DNA from: Fagopyrum homotropicum
Taxonomy: Eukaryota; Streptophyta; Magnoliopsida; Caryophyllales; Polygonaceae
Assembly (NCBI GenBank): GCA_033239125.1
Contig: BSWB01000002.1
Span: 153,994,409-154,058,408 of the forward strand
Direction of reading: 5' to 3'
DNA: 64,000 nucleotides
The notes under the pieces are model-generated. The model was not told the origin of the DNA, ran no database searches, and saw only the letters and a program-made list of their open reading frames with translations. Positions 25,874-36,913 of the stretch are shown in pieces. The number at the start of each line of letters is the position of its first letter. The stretch's first letter is position 1. The translations under genes were made by a program, and so were the position numbers.

Positions 25874-26985
25874 TAGTGTTTTCAGTTATGCTATATATAA
25901 CTTCCGTGTCTTACTGCTTACTTTTTATAATATTAGGCTGTCTGGGTAACCCTTCTGAACTGGTTAAGAGAATGGCTAGCAACGTTAAACTAGTGTTTTC
26001 GAAAGTATTCGAGTCTAATTGCCCCAAATCCTCTTTATCTTGATGATAGCTGGAGTGATGGTAACATAGATAGGGAATTTGGGTCTGGTGCACATAAGAA
26101 AGCTATTCTTTTCGCATCGTACAGCAATGTTTCTGGTACAGTGAATACATACCCATCAGCTTCCCATTTGCAAGGAAGGCACCAAGAGTCTATATTAAAT
26201 AATGTGAGAAGTGGAAAAGTCATTGCCAGAAACAGGAAATCATCTGGGTATACTTTCGTTGATCTTGCAACATTAAATGAGGAATAAATCTCTGGTGATG
26301 AGGATGGCAATGGAAGTGAAGATTTTGAATCGTCGAGTGACTCATCTTAAAAGCCTTATCACTTGAATGACGATGACAGTAATTTGAACAAAAAATTCGC
26401 ACAGTTGGTGGATGTTGTTGGAATACTCTGGAAAACGGATGACTCTGATGGTGTAAGTCTATCTTTTCCTCTTTGCCCCCCATTACAAAAATTGTTTCTC
26501 TCTGTCTTAGTATTATTTTGCTAGCTGTTACGTCATTGATCCATTTCAATGGTTTTTTGATAAGCTTGCTGATAATTTTCTGATGAAAAACATAACTACA
26601 TTTTGTGCTGTATTTAAGAGTACTAGTAGATGATTTTAATCATCCATCAATGTTCTGATGAACAGATATTAAACTACATGTGATACAGTTTAGTTGAGTA
26701 TCTTTACACTTCTTTTATAGGCAAAAACTGAAATTAATTCTTGAAGTTATACGAAACAGAATTGAGATGTTTCATGACTTGCATACTGGGTTTGCAAGTG
26801 AAAGGGATCTGAATGTTGTGGAAAAACTTGTTCGAGCATCACCTCATGAACTTCGTCATGTAGCTGGTGATCTGGGCTAGAACGCTCTGAAGTGGCAGTA
26901 GAAACCTAGAAGGGAAGGAAGTATCAGTTGAAGTAAAGAGGCGAAAGGCCCTATCTACATTGCTTGTGACATGTCCATTTTAACA
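25874..26985 (+). pseudogene. broken partial duplication of TELO2 (intron 9 to exon 11)
   Basis: This 1.1-kb stretch matches TELO2 17011-18107 closely and in the same orientation. It begins with the intron-9 sequence TAGTGTTTTCAGTTATGCTA, continues through the exon-10 acceptor and body, intron 10, and part of exon 11, and stops at GACATGTCCATTT. Indels near 26015-26045 shift the frame, a stop interrupts the acidic block (TCATCTTAAAAGCC near 26343), and about 20 bp are lost near 26878. A stretch of intron 10 with a long T run is also missing. Because introns are kept, it arose by DNA duplication, not retroposition. It cannot encode a TELO2 product. Confidence 0.92.
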
Positions 26986-28056
26986 GGTTGTTTGGTTGGA
27001 GTGTAGGAACAAAATGAAAACAGTTTACGGAAGGAAATTAAATGGAAATGATTATTTTATTTTCATGTTTAAAAGTACCTCTAACATTCCATTTTAGGAT
27101 CTAACCAAACACATTTTGTTGAATTAGTATGATATCAATCTGTTTCCGAGGATAAATTTTACATTTCCTTTGGAGTAGCCAATGGATAGATGAAATTGAG
27201 GTTATAATGTTCCTTTCCTTTGGAATAGCCAATAGATAGATGAAAAGAGAATCCCGGGTGATCCAAGTTCACTTCTAGTTCTAGACGAGCATCTATCTAT
27301 AATTTTGATGTTGCTAAATCTGACCTGATCAATTGAAGTCCGTAAGTTTGGTCTAATCATGTTGTTTTCACTTTGCTGGAGTACAGAAAGTCACAGAATC
27401 GAGGAGGGAAATTGACAATGAATACGAACTCGTTGAGATAGATGATGAATGTTAAACCGGCGGCAGCCTGACAGGAGCTGCACTTTTGTGCTGAACCCAT
27501 ATACAACCCGCAATCTTTTCACACTTATTTGTTCAGAAAACAGTTGGTTCTCTTTTATTTTGGAATCCTGAGGAATAGAGATATACATTAATATCCTAAA
27601 CTCTATTCTTACAATTATCTGTTTGACATTGTCAAATATGCACTTATTTTGTTGCTTCATTGTTCTGGTGTCAAAACTGATTGATATTGTGAATCGAATA
27701 TGATAAGACTAATCACCATATAGTATGAAGACATTCCAACAAACCTTTTGGTACACTTCTTGTGTCTTAACCACCAAATCTTGCACTGTTGAAGTTTTCC
27801 TTAGATAAAGCAAAAATGCAGGCTAAACTGTCTACTTTGAGTAAATACTCAAAAAGACACATCAATCTTCACAACCGTTCACAAGCTGGATAGGCAAGCT
27901 GGGAAAAGTATATTCTTAATCTATCTTTGCAAAAATATTGTTGGGATTCAAAATTATCAAGCAATTTTACATGAATGGTTTAGTATGACACTTTACATTC
28001 TTCTTTGCTTCTGAAGCTCTCTGTATCAGAATTACCACAAGGCATGTATCACCTCA
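26986..28056. other. intergenic region with hAT-like scraps
   Basis: No gene is recognised. At 26990-27115 GGTTGTTTGGTTGG and ATCTAACCAAACAC form inverted ends typical of a small hAT-like MITE. A direct repeat, TTCCTTTGGA.TAGCCAAT.GATAGATGAAA, occurs at 27166-27197 and 27214-27245. The part adjoining 28057 should contain the 3' UTR of the COBRA-like gene. Confidence 0.45.
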
Positions 28057-30175
28057 CTAAATGAAGAACACCAGCATTACTAAAAGAGAAGCCACAACCG
28101 AGCCTACACACGAAAGTGCATTAGCGTGATTAGGCAAATACGGGTATGTATCTGGCGGAGGAAGCCTGCATTCGTCCCCATTGAAATACACTTTCCTTGG
28201 GAATGCCCATCCTTGCTTGAGCGTAAACGTATCTTGGTCCTTCTTAAGTAACACTTCAGACTGTATATTTCCTAATGGTCCAGCTTCCATTAGAAGATCA
28301 TTATAGAATTTCATGCCATAGAACATACCTGTATCATCTGAACACAAAAAAAGTTTATAATTTAGTTAACATTTTTGTACTTCAGCTGAATTCTTTCCAT
28401 TAAGAATGGTACTTACTGATAGATTGGTAAGGCACAAGAGGCTTGTAGTCAAAGCTAAAGACTTGAGTAACATTGTTGAGATTGGGATGCTGAACAACAA
28501 GAGTCCACTGTGTGTAGTTAAGTCGATAGTTGAAGTTAGTAACGGCTATTTTCGCCCTCCAGTACTCTTTGTAGTTGGTCTTTACGTGCCAATGCACTCG
28601 GATTGGGCAATTGTGTCGCGTACACTGCAACAATGGCGCGTTGTCTTTTCTTGGAGTGTTGATTCCACTCTTGTGTGCTAACTTGGAGTTACTCCTGCAT
28701 ATATCCAGTGTGTTTGATGAATTTGGTTTATAGTTATTTGTTATAGACTGATGGGTATTAGGCTAGGCTTACTTCACACAGTTGTCCTTGTGACAACCAC
28801 AAGCACAAGACGGGCAAGGAACGATTGTGTCGTTGTAGAACGAGGAGAATGACACGCAGCAAGTCGGGTTCTTTGAGGCTAGGAACTGTGAGTAGGTGCA
28901 GGTTACATTCCATGTCACTGTCAAAATAAGAAAATTAGTCCTTCATATAGCATAAGCTATTCCTTCTCGAAAAAGAAAGTGACTCGAACCACTAAGCGGG
29001 CGGCTACCCGCCTAGTGAATCTAGAGACTGAGATAAATCAGTAGATGGGCTAACGGTCATAAACCTGAGAGTACAGATAAAAAAAACACAAAGAGGAACA
29101 TAAGAAGACAACATATTGTTGGCGTGAGACGCACGTAAAGTGAACCTATACACAAGCCTTTCGGTTTTCATCCTAAAATCATAACAAGAGTAGCACTGAG
29201 ACTTATATGTTAGGTTCACGTATTATCATATTGTTGATGTGGGACATTTCCACACTCAACAGAGACCATGTGATAAGAAAAACACCATAACAAGTTGTGG
29301 ATGCATAATGCAAGTTTTTATATCCCACCACTGCTACTGCTGCTGCTATTACTACGTAACTGTGTTATAATGCACATGAAAACTTACTCAATGCTTGGGT
29401 TTTCCTTCGTTTATCCGGGGTAAGGAAAACTGTTGAAGGAACAATTTTGGCAGGGCCACAAGTGTATCCAGGGCCAGGACCAAGTAAAGTGAAGTTCTTA
29501 GGGAGCTTGACAGTTTTATTCGATGTTCCAGCCTGGCCAACGCTGACCTGGAACTGAGAGACCGAACCAGACGGGTCCTGACCCCACGAAGAAACTACAC
29601 CGGCTTTGCAACAGTTGGCAACCTGCTGATTGTAAGGCACTGCAGGCAGCAAGTCTACAACTACTGGAGTCTTCATGCAACAATGTGGTATGTTGCCTTT
29701 AAACTTAGAACAGTCACCTTGTTCAGTGGTTTGGGCTCCAACCATTGACCATATCACCTCTTTCTTTGCCCATGACCACCCTAAGGTCCAACCCGGCGCC
29801 ATTATACTCCGGTACATTTGGAAGTTGTTCATCGCCACCATTGCCTATACCGAGAATTGTTCAAAAAATGAACCCAATCGGACATGGAAAGGCTAAAGAG
29901 TAAAGAACATGGAACAATTTGAGAGTATACTTACCACATAGCCATCCGGTGTCCAAGACATAACATCCCATTTGATCGTTATGTTTCCGGTTGGATCCAA
30001 TGGATCATAAGCCCCTAAAATCGCGAAAAATGTTACAATATGCATTTACACAAACTTAGATACAAGTCTTTTCTAAAATGAACTTACCCACTTGAGAAAA
30101 TGTCAAGAAAACAAGAATGGATTGGAAAAGAAGCTTAAGTTTTGTGAGTGAACATGGAGGATTCTTGGTTTCCAT
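28057..30175 (-). CDS. COBRA-like GPI-anchored cell-wall protein, 6 exons
   Basis: Minus-strand exons joined in frame: 30088-30175, 29935-30014, 29388-29844, 28773-28917, 28417-28694, 28057-28337. The total is 1329 nt, or 442 aa, close to the usual 430-460. An N-terminal hydrophobic signal (LKLLFQSILVFLTF, residues 14-27) is followed by the cellulose-binding-like part (YDPLDPTGNITIKWDVMSW, GWTLGWSWAKKEVIW, GAQTTEQGDCS). The Cys-rich CCVS motif lies within NPTCCVSFSSFYND, then CPSCACGC and the C-terminal COBRA block (HWHVKTNYKEYWR, NFNYRLNYTQW). The tail ends in GFP-family spacing AFPRKVYFNGDEC, PPPDTYPYLPN, and a hydrophobic GPI-signal stretch (VGSVVASLLVMLVFFI). COBRA proteins sit on the outer plasma membrane and control cellulose microfibril deposition and anisotropic growth. 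The sequence falls in the COBRA/COBL1/COBL4 group; I cannot fix the paralogue. The intron 28918-29387 may hold a small insertion. Confidence 0.93.
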
Positions 30176-30999
30176 ATTAGATGAAGATGTGTATCATGTA
30201 GATTTGGATGTATAGGGCTATGAAGCTAAATAAGAACTCAACTATTTAGGGTGATGGGATTGTTAGGTGAAAGATACATTTCTTCTTTCTTTTGTTTTTG
30301 TTTTTGGCTGATATTTTTAATGAATCCTGCTTCTTAAAGCAAAGTGGACTTGAGAAAACTTGATATGAAAGAATGGCTTCACCTATTTGATGATACTATA
30401 GCTTGTTTAAGAATGAAGTGAACCATTGTGATCGAAGGCACTATGGACTGAAAGGAAGTTATTACCAAAACGGCTTTTAGGAACTCAACGTGTACATATA
30501 TTGTTATACAATTACTTAATCTTGGTTTAGACTCGGCTCGAAAAAAATAACTTGGGCTCGTTCATGTGACTAATATGATCATATGCTTTCATTTGACTCA
30601 AATAACTACCGTTAATCTTCAATATAGTTTTAATAGGGTTGTTCAATCGATCCAGACCGGAGGATCGGAGTTTCAAGAAATTCAGGCCGGGTACCAAAAT
30701 TTCGGTCCGACCCGGGTCTCTGGGTTTTTCCGATTTTAGACCAAGACCGGAAATTACCTCACACCCAGACCGTGGACCGGACCATAAAATATTTGTCCAA
30801 TTTGGTTCAAATGTACAAATCCTATTTTGTTATATTAGCTGAGGTTTATTCACTCAATCGAACAAGTTGAGTATGAACACACTTTTAGATTCGTCTAAAA
30901 GTTAGGTTCGGCGTTCTACTAGAGTTAAACATAAGCAAAGTTCATCCTTTGGATAAAATGTGTCCCAAATAGGAAGTGATAGAGCGGAAATAAGTCATA
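30176..30999. promoter_or_regulatory. COBRA-like gene upstream region with repeat fragment
   Basis: This is the promoter side of the minus-strand COBRA-like gene. At 30625-30850 there is a GC-richer fragment with CCAGACCGGAGG, GGTCCGACCCGGGTC and GTGGACCGGACC words, which looks like the subterminal part of a DNA transposon. No coding sequence is seen. Confidence 0.45.
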
Positions 31000-31308
31000 A
31001 GTTATTGTTATTCGTATCACGGAGATATTCTATTCATACCGCTGCATAGCCGTAGTAAAAATATTTTTTTACCTACTATGGCTACGCATGTGTCGACTTA
31101 GTCATTTTTCCTTAATTTTCCGAACGAAATGTTTGCTATGGACTACTACGCATGGTGTATGTGTAGTATGACTACGTATCCGCCATGCGTAGTCGTAGAC
31201 ATTTTCCTTTATTTTTCGAACGAAAGGAGCTTGTTGCTACGACTACGCAATGCATAGCCGTAGTCGGGGTATAAATAGCAAGTTTCATGTGGTACGAATA
31301 GCAATCTA
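31000..31308. mobile_element. TIR element (MITE-like), copy 2
   Basis: The ends match copy 1 at 3823-4192: GTTATTGTTATTCGTATCAC on the left and, complemented, GATTGCTATTCGTACCACAT on the right. The interior differs and is built from short inverted modules of GACTACGCATG / CATGCGTAGTC and CATAGCCGTAGTC. One perfect hairpin has arms CGACTACG and CGTAGTCG near 31229-31256. It has no coding capacity. Confidence 0.6.
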
Positions 31309-31930
31309 GTAAGCCATAATGTCATAATGTTTGATGGTTAATGGGGACCGTATCCAACAACATAGATAGACATCGTGTAACAACAAATGGGTCATTTAAT
31401 GATGAGATAAGAGTCTCACTTCTGGGCTGCTTTGATATGATGAAAAGACAGATGATCAACCCATTTATGGTTAACCACCAAAGTCTAGAATGATTGATCA
31501 TTATTGAAGCTTAAAGCTAACTATCCGACCAACTTGATTTTTTTTGAATTTGTTGGTGATCAAAAGCTACTGAGCACCGACCTATTCCCTTGTGTTTTCT
31601 ACTCCAAAAGCTTAAACTTACATATATTTTATTTTATTTTCATCAATGATAGACTTCTGCTATAGTCGTCTTTATGAAGATATTAACGTGAATGCTATGC
31701 TTGTTATTATGAATCACATTGGTACGCCTACCCAACAATACAGAAAGAACATTGCTGTAATTCAACATAGAAAATTACAGGACCAAAGCATGCTGAAAGT
31801 ATAAATACTTTGATTTCCTGAACACATACAAATAAGCTACAGCGCATACAAAAATTGTTGCATATTGCTGCTTTCGGGTGCAGTTTCGACTGTAGAAACT
31901 ATCGGCTCGGTAACAAGAGCAAGTTTTGCA
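31309..31930. other. intergenic DNA
   Basis: AT-rich sequence with no recognisable gene or repeat boundary. Confidence 0.4.
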
Positions 31931-31934
31931 GGGA

Positions 31935-33240
31935 TTAACTTACAATTGAGGCATATGATTTCTGGGCTTATCATCTGAAGGATCACATCCTTCTGCACCA
32001 TTATTTGGAACCTCCTTGGTCTTCAGGAACATGAGTTGGCTGAAATGAAAACAAAACAAAGGCAATTTTGAATATATTAACTTTTACATCAAAGTGATGA
32101 TTAACAGAACCATAAACTTAAATTACAATAATCAACCTGGATCTGGCACTGGAGCAGTTTTTGGATCTTTCACATCTTTATTTTCTTCAGCATACCTAAA
32201 AGCATCATTTAAGACAAATTAGCTTTTCTCCTGTGGTGCCAAGAAAGAATCATTGTGCAAATCCTATCAATATCAATATAAGCAAGGAGAAATGAAGATT
32301 CTGATGAATCAGATTTTCAGATTTGATCCTACATGTTTTATTCACAAACTCGCTATCTTAAATAACTGGTAACTACTGAATACTGACAGAGATTGTTGTT
32401 GGTTTTGACAATGCTTCAAAAAGATGTGATTACCAGTTTAGGTTATAATGAGAAGAAACCACAGAAGGTCAAACTTGCATCAAAAGGGTGCATGATTCAT
32501 GTGCAAATGATTATCCTGAAAATGCTAAACTGCTTCATTGCCTATCAATGCACCCAAACCTGATCAAAATAGGTAAAGACTCAGAACGGGCAAGTAAACT
32601 ATCAAAATGACATTCCAAACAAACCCTTAAAACTAACAAAAATATGTATCAGTAAAACTAACTTAGTACGTTCCTTCCAATTAGACTGATTAATAAGGAA
32701 GGTTACATAACTCACTGACTGTTTCTTATAAATTCCTGGGTGGAATGGAGAAATCTATAGAGCCACAAAATATCAACATGAAGAAAAAAATGACCCAGAA
32801 TCACAGTTGCATTCAGGAAAGAACAAATATGAAATTTCTAGTATCTTGACAATAACTCAGAAACTTGGGACCAAAAAAGGATTTGGATACAAGTTGTACA
32901 GTTCGATTATCACAAACATATTCCATGTTATAATGCATAAACATACGAACCCTTGAAATGAACATCTAAAGCCTTGACATGAAACATCCAAGCTTTCCTA
33001 ATTGGAGTATTGAAACCAAATAGAAATTTCACTTTAAAATTACCAGCATAGTGGTGACACCACGTGCATCAGGTCCACTCAGCACACATGAATCTTCACA
33101 AGATCTGTAAACTAGTTGTAAGGACTGGTGAAGAATCCGATAATACTGTTCCACAAAGGCATTGCCAACAACTAGTGCACTTGGGGCGCCAGCAGGACTC
33201 TCTAGTCTCTGCCTGCATGGCCATCTGAAATCCAAGCTAA
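31935..33240 (-). pseudogene. remnant of a G3BP-like NTF2-domain RNA-binding protein gene
   Basis: Minus strand. The block at 33050-33210 encodes the start of an NTF2 domain as found in plant G3BP-like proteins: SPAGAPSALVVGNAFVEQYY followed by RILHQS and a VLSGPDARGV segment. The usual MAMQAET start is present at 33225-33205 but one frame away, so it is frameshifted. A second exon-like block at 32141-32196, bounded by AG and GT, encodes YAEENKDVKDPKTAPVPDP. A third at 31935-32038 encodes PTHVPEDQGGSK and then stops. The middle of the NTF2 domain and the whole RRM half are missing. G3BP-like proteins normally act in RNA binding and stress granules; this copy cannot make one. Confidence 0.7.
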
Positions 33241-33319
33241 AGCTTTCTGAATTGCTGCTTCAACATAGAATATGACTTCATTTCCTTAGGTCCAACAATC
33301 AACTCACTTGAATCGTCAA

Positions 33320-33690
33320 ACTTTAGATCAACTGGACAAAGATCGTCAAAGAACTTTGAGTCATAGTACAACTATCACTCCCCTGTTTGTTATTACACTG
33401 TTTGGCAATTATTGTTGTGTAATCTTGAAGACCTAAAGCTTTCTGGACATCAGGCAAAGCATATGAGCATGCAGCTGGCTTGTATAAAAACACACTTTTA
33501 TCCCTAGAAGCATCCCATGTTTCTTCACTATCATTGACAAGAGATACCAAACGGTCATCAGCATTTGAAGTGGAAACACACATTTCTCTCGAGGCTTGTA
33601 GAACATGCTGGGAGTCTCCTGCCACTTCTGTGTCAGGTCAGGTGACAGTTAAATTACACATCTTTAACTTCTTAGGGATAAATTCATGAG
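33320..33690 (-). pseudogene. unidentified coding-like fragment
   Basis: An open stretch on the minus strand (33323-33625) reads SRDKSVFLYKPAACSYALPD and flanking sequence with coding-like composition. I do not recognise the family. It lies between the G3BP-like and TAF1C-like remnants on the same strand and may be a further fragment of the latter or of a third gene. Confidence 0.35.
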
Positions 33691-33879
33691 AAGGACTGCA
33701 GAATGCTTTCTTTTGTTAACAGCTGCAGATAATCTTTTGAATGTTGAAAAGAGATTTTTGGTTAGAGAATTATTCATATATGCATAGAGATACTCAAGTC
33801 TGACATACTTAAACATCCTCGCAGATCTGTAATCCTCATCAATCATAGAACAAAGATGCAAATCTTTATCTCTCAACAG

Positions 33880-34510
33880 ATACAGCTAAATTAGAATCAT
33901 CTTCATCGAACAATAACAATTTTCCACTTTCTAAAAGCACGAGACTCTCGTTCGGTAGATGTGGACAGAATACATTGTAGAAGCTACCAAAAGCCCTAAT
34001 TAATCAGCACCATCAGTATCTGACGCGTCACGGGTAATGCATTTTGAAGAATCTTGTGACCAAAACTATTTGACGACAAAAACACATCACCATTGACACA
34101 CAGTTGAGAATCTCTTACTGATAAGAATATAAATCCGACACGATCGAGGTTATCGCCAGTGGGGAAGAAAGCGAGCACAGAGCGGCCGTCGGGGCAGGGG
34201 ATGTATTCGAGGCGGTTGCTAGAGAAGAAGGAGATGGGGGAGTCGGCCGGAGTGAATTCGTCGGGGATGAAGGTGGAGGTGGAGGTGGTGGGGAGAGCGG
34301 AGGAGGTGGTTCCAATGAATCAATCTTGGGAGAGAAAGGCTGGGAGGAGGATGGAGAAAGAAAGGGGAGAGAGATTGGGAGGAGAGAAGAGAGGTTACAG
34401 TGGACGAAAGGGGGTGGAACAAGAGAGGGCCGACGGTAGAGGAAACGTCGGCGCGTGGCAGAAGCGGTGGCGCCAAAACTCTAGCCTAGAAACAAAGCTT
34501 CAAGCTTTAC
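33880..34510 (-). pseudogene. 5' fragment of a plant TAF1C-like gene, broken
   Basis: Minus strand. Spread over shifting frames are a proline-rich start (SPFFLHPPPSLSLPR), then FFSSNRLEYIPCPDGRSVLA, FFPTGDNLDRVGFIFLSVRD and VNGDVFLSSNSFGHKILQNA. After a stop come LGLLVASTMYSVH and VLLESGKLLLFD. The order and wording fit the N-terminal half of the plant protein family annotated as RNA polymerase I TAF1C-like (At3g18310 type), from my memory of that family. Frameshifts and stops (one near 34010) break it, and the long C-terminal half is absent. Confidence 0.55.
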
Positions 34511-35617
34511 TACCTGCAGCTCCGAATTCCCACTGAGATGCGATGAGCCGGTGAGCCAGAAAACACTCCTGAACACAGAATAAAAGAAAACCAGAAAATA
34601 GAAGTGTTTTTCTATCTCTCAATGTCACCTTCCCACTTTCATGTCTATGACTAAGAAGATCAAGTCACAGTATGCATAGTACTGAAGCTCCTTACACAAG
34701 AAGTTGCATAGAATAAGCAACCAAAGTTCAAAAAATATATACATATGATGACAAAAACACAATGCCAATAGTAATTTGGCCACAGCAGGCCCAGAAAGGC
34801 CATTGCCAGCAGCTTGTTCTTGTGTACAATGCTTGTTGACTAGGTTGTGCATCAGGTTCGGAATTTTCACAAACTCGGGACCAGTTCCAACCGGAATTCA
34901 ATTCCTGACTGAATACCAAAGTGAAGAACTGAAGATCGTGCTTACTGCTTACATGTTTGAATTGAACAATAGAAACTGAACTGCAAGAATTTATAATTAG
35001 AACGAATACAGATCATGCTTACTGCTTACTTTTTGGTCGTCACGAATACAAATCGATAAATTAGTAAAATGCTTACTGCTTACATGCCAAATTGCCGATA
35101 GAAACAGACAGAACTAATACAAGGAGAAACGGAGTACTAATTTCTGAAGTGAATAATATTAAAGTAGACTATGCTTGAACTGAACAATTTAAAAATAGAA
35201 CTATAGAAGCAATTCATGCCTGCAGTGAACGAGGAATTCGATTAAATAGAAGCAAACCACGCCGAAGAACGATGTTTGAACTCATAGGCGGATCTGAGGG
35301 GAGGGGGCAGTGACCCCGTTGACCTTGTCGCCGCCGGCTAAGGTATGTAGGTAGGGAGAGCCGAAGAGGAATTCCAGGGACTGCAGTCGTCGACGATATA
35401 AGTGGACAGAAGAAGATCGAGAAGACGAGTCAGAAGCTGCGAAGAAGAATATAGAGGAAGAAGATGCACGCAGATGAAAATCGAAACCAGAAGCGAGACT
35501 GTGAAGAAGGCAGAACGGGGAAGAAGGGGAGGAAGAAGCGATGCGGCGAATCAAAACTCGCCTGTTTTTTAACAGTCCGATATATCTTTTAACCGAAGAG
35601 TATGTATATATGGTGCG
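34511..35617. other. intergenic DNA with a coding-like stretch
   Basis: A minus-strand open frame at 35282-35554 is rich in Ser and Arg (SSSSIFFFAASDSSSRSSSV) and looks like the first exon of a plant gene, but it has no ATG and no family match that I know. The phrase CATGCTTACTGCTTAC is repeated near 34935, 35015 and 35065. Nothing else is recognised. Confidence 0.35.
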
Positions 35618-35900
35618 GTTATCACGAGAACACCCCTAACGTGAGAACATGAGAATAATCGTACACGTTGGATTTGAGTATTAAAGATTGAGATTTAGAG
35701 TAGAAATAAAAAATAACAATAACTACGAATAATAATAATTAGGAATCCAACAATAATTACGAATAATCCACTCAATCAACAATAACTACGAATAATACAT
35801 CAAACGATATGGCACATTCGTAACAAAACTGATAATAATTACGAATGTGTTCTCATGTTCTCACGTTAGGGGGTGTTCTTATAAGATCTATACTCTATAT
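35618..35900. mobile_element. MITE with long TIRs, complete copy
   Basis: Inverted ends: GAGAACACCCCTAACGTGAG on the left is mirrored by CTCACGTTAGGGGGTGTTCT on the right, extending through GAACATGAGAA / TTCTCATGTTC. The interior is AT-rich with repeated AACAATAACTACGAATAAT. The length is about 280 bp with no coding capacity. A second copy follows immediately. Confidence 0.85.
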
Positions 35901-36108
35901 AGGGTGTGGTTTCCATGAGAACACCCCTAACGTGAGAACATGAGAATAATCGTACACCGTTGGAATTTGAGTATTAAGGGTTGAGATTTAGAGTAGAAAT
36001 AAAAAATAACAATAACTACGAATAATAATAATTAGGAATCCAACAATAATTACGAATAATCCACTCAACCAACAATAACTACGAATAATACATCAAACGA
36101 TATGGCAC
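35901..36108. mobile_element. same MITE, 3'-truncated second copy
   Basis: It repeats the first copy almost base for base from the GGTGTGGTT...GAGAACACCCC end to CATCAAACGATATGGCAC, then stops abruptly at 36108 before the right TIR. It continues into LINE-like sequence. The two copies lie head to tail within a few bases. Confidence 0.85.
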
Positions 36109-36690
36109 GTATTATTAAGGAAATAGCATTACAAACGAGAAATACGAGGAAAACTGACTTCCCTAAGATTATCCAACAAGATGGGAAGAACACGAGACGG
36201 GAATGCTCCAAAGCATGAACCCCGAGACTAAGTGAAAAGGCAAAGTTAGCAAGCGATTCCGCCACTCTATTACATTCTCTAAAGATATGGCCGAGATCAA
36301 TGACGCAATTCCGGGTGAAGAAGCTTTGGCAAAGAATCACCAGACTAGCAAACGGATGTGAAGGACACACCCTTGGTTAATAAGAATAACCGTAGTCGAA
36401 TCCACTTCTAAGCATATCTTACTGTATCCAGCATTCCAACCTAGTTCCAGTCCATGCACAATTCCCCAAAGCTCCGCAGCGGAACCGAGGTGCTCCCAAT
36501 TTTAGCTACCACCCCTCGAACCCATTCACCATGCTCGTTTCTGATGACCGCTCCCACCGCAGCTCTACCAGTCGACCCTTTAAGAGCTCCATCCGTATTA
36601 ACCTTAATCCAACCGGACCATGTGACCATCCTCTCAGTTCTCGGAGCCAGGCTAGGGAGCGACAGACGAGACTGGACCAAAGTTAGTTCA
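36109..36690 (-). pseudogene. LINE-type RNase H domain remnant
   Basis: On the minus strand WSGWIKVNTDGALKGSTGRA carries the first catalytic Asp motif (NTDGA) of the plant RVT_3 RNase H domain, followed by VGAVIRNEHGEWVRGVVAKIG. After a frameshift near 36490 the other frame gives AELWGIVHGLELGWNAGY and LEVDSTTVILINQ, with the second and third motifs. A further shift gives DLGHIFRECNRVAESLANFA. This is the 3' end of a dead LINE. Confidence 0.8.
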
Positions 36691-36913
36691 GCAAATCTTT
36701 CTTCCAGAGTATGTTATGCTGTTAAATTTCACCAATATCACACCTAAAAACTTACGTCAATGTGCGTCAATATCACAGACAATTTTAGTTTTGAAATTAC
36801 GTTTGATTTTATGATGTTTTTGTCGTATATTTTCACTCGAGAAAGTCCAAAACGTCAGTGTGTATAAAAACCCACCTAAAACCCACTTCTAGCAAAGCAA
36901 ACTAGGTTCATCA
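36691..36913 (+). promoter_or_regulatory. upstream region of the RPS21 gene
   Basis: The 220 bp before the start codon contain a TGTATAAAAACC element near 36860-36872 that could serve as a TATA box, about 45-50 bp before the ATG. The short 5' UTR is inferred. Confidence 0.45.

Noticed and set aside
28975..29235. Possible SINE or TRIM in the third COBRA intron (GGTTCGAGTC on the minus strand resembles a tRNA box B; TGTGGGACATTTCC resembles TRIM ends)
   Set aside because: No box A at the right distance, no A tail and no target duplication could be shown.
34159..34536. 125-aa Gly/Arg/Glu-rich plus-strand frame
   Set aside because: Antisense of the proline/serine-rich start of the TAF1C-like remnant; no family resemblance and no splice or promoter context.
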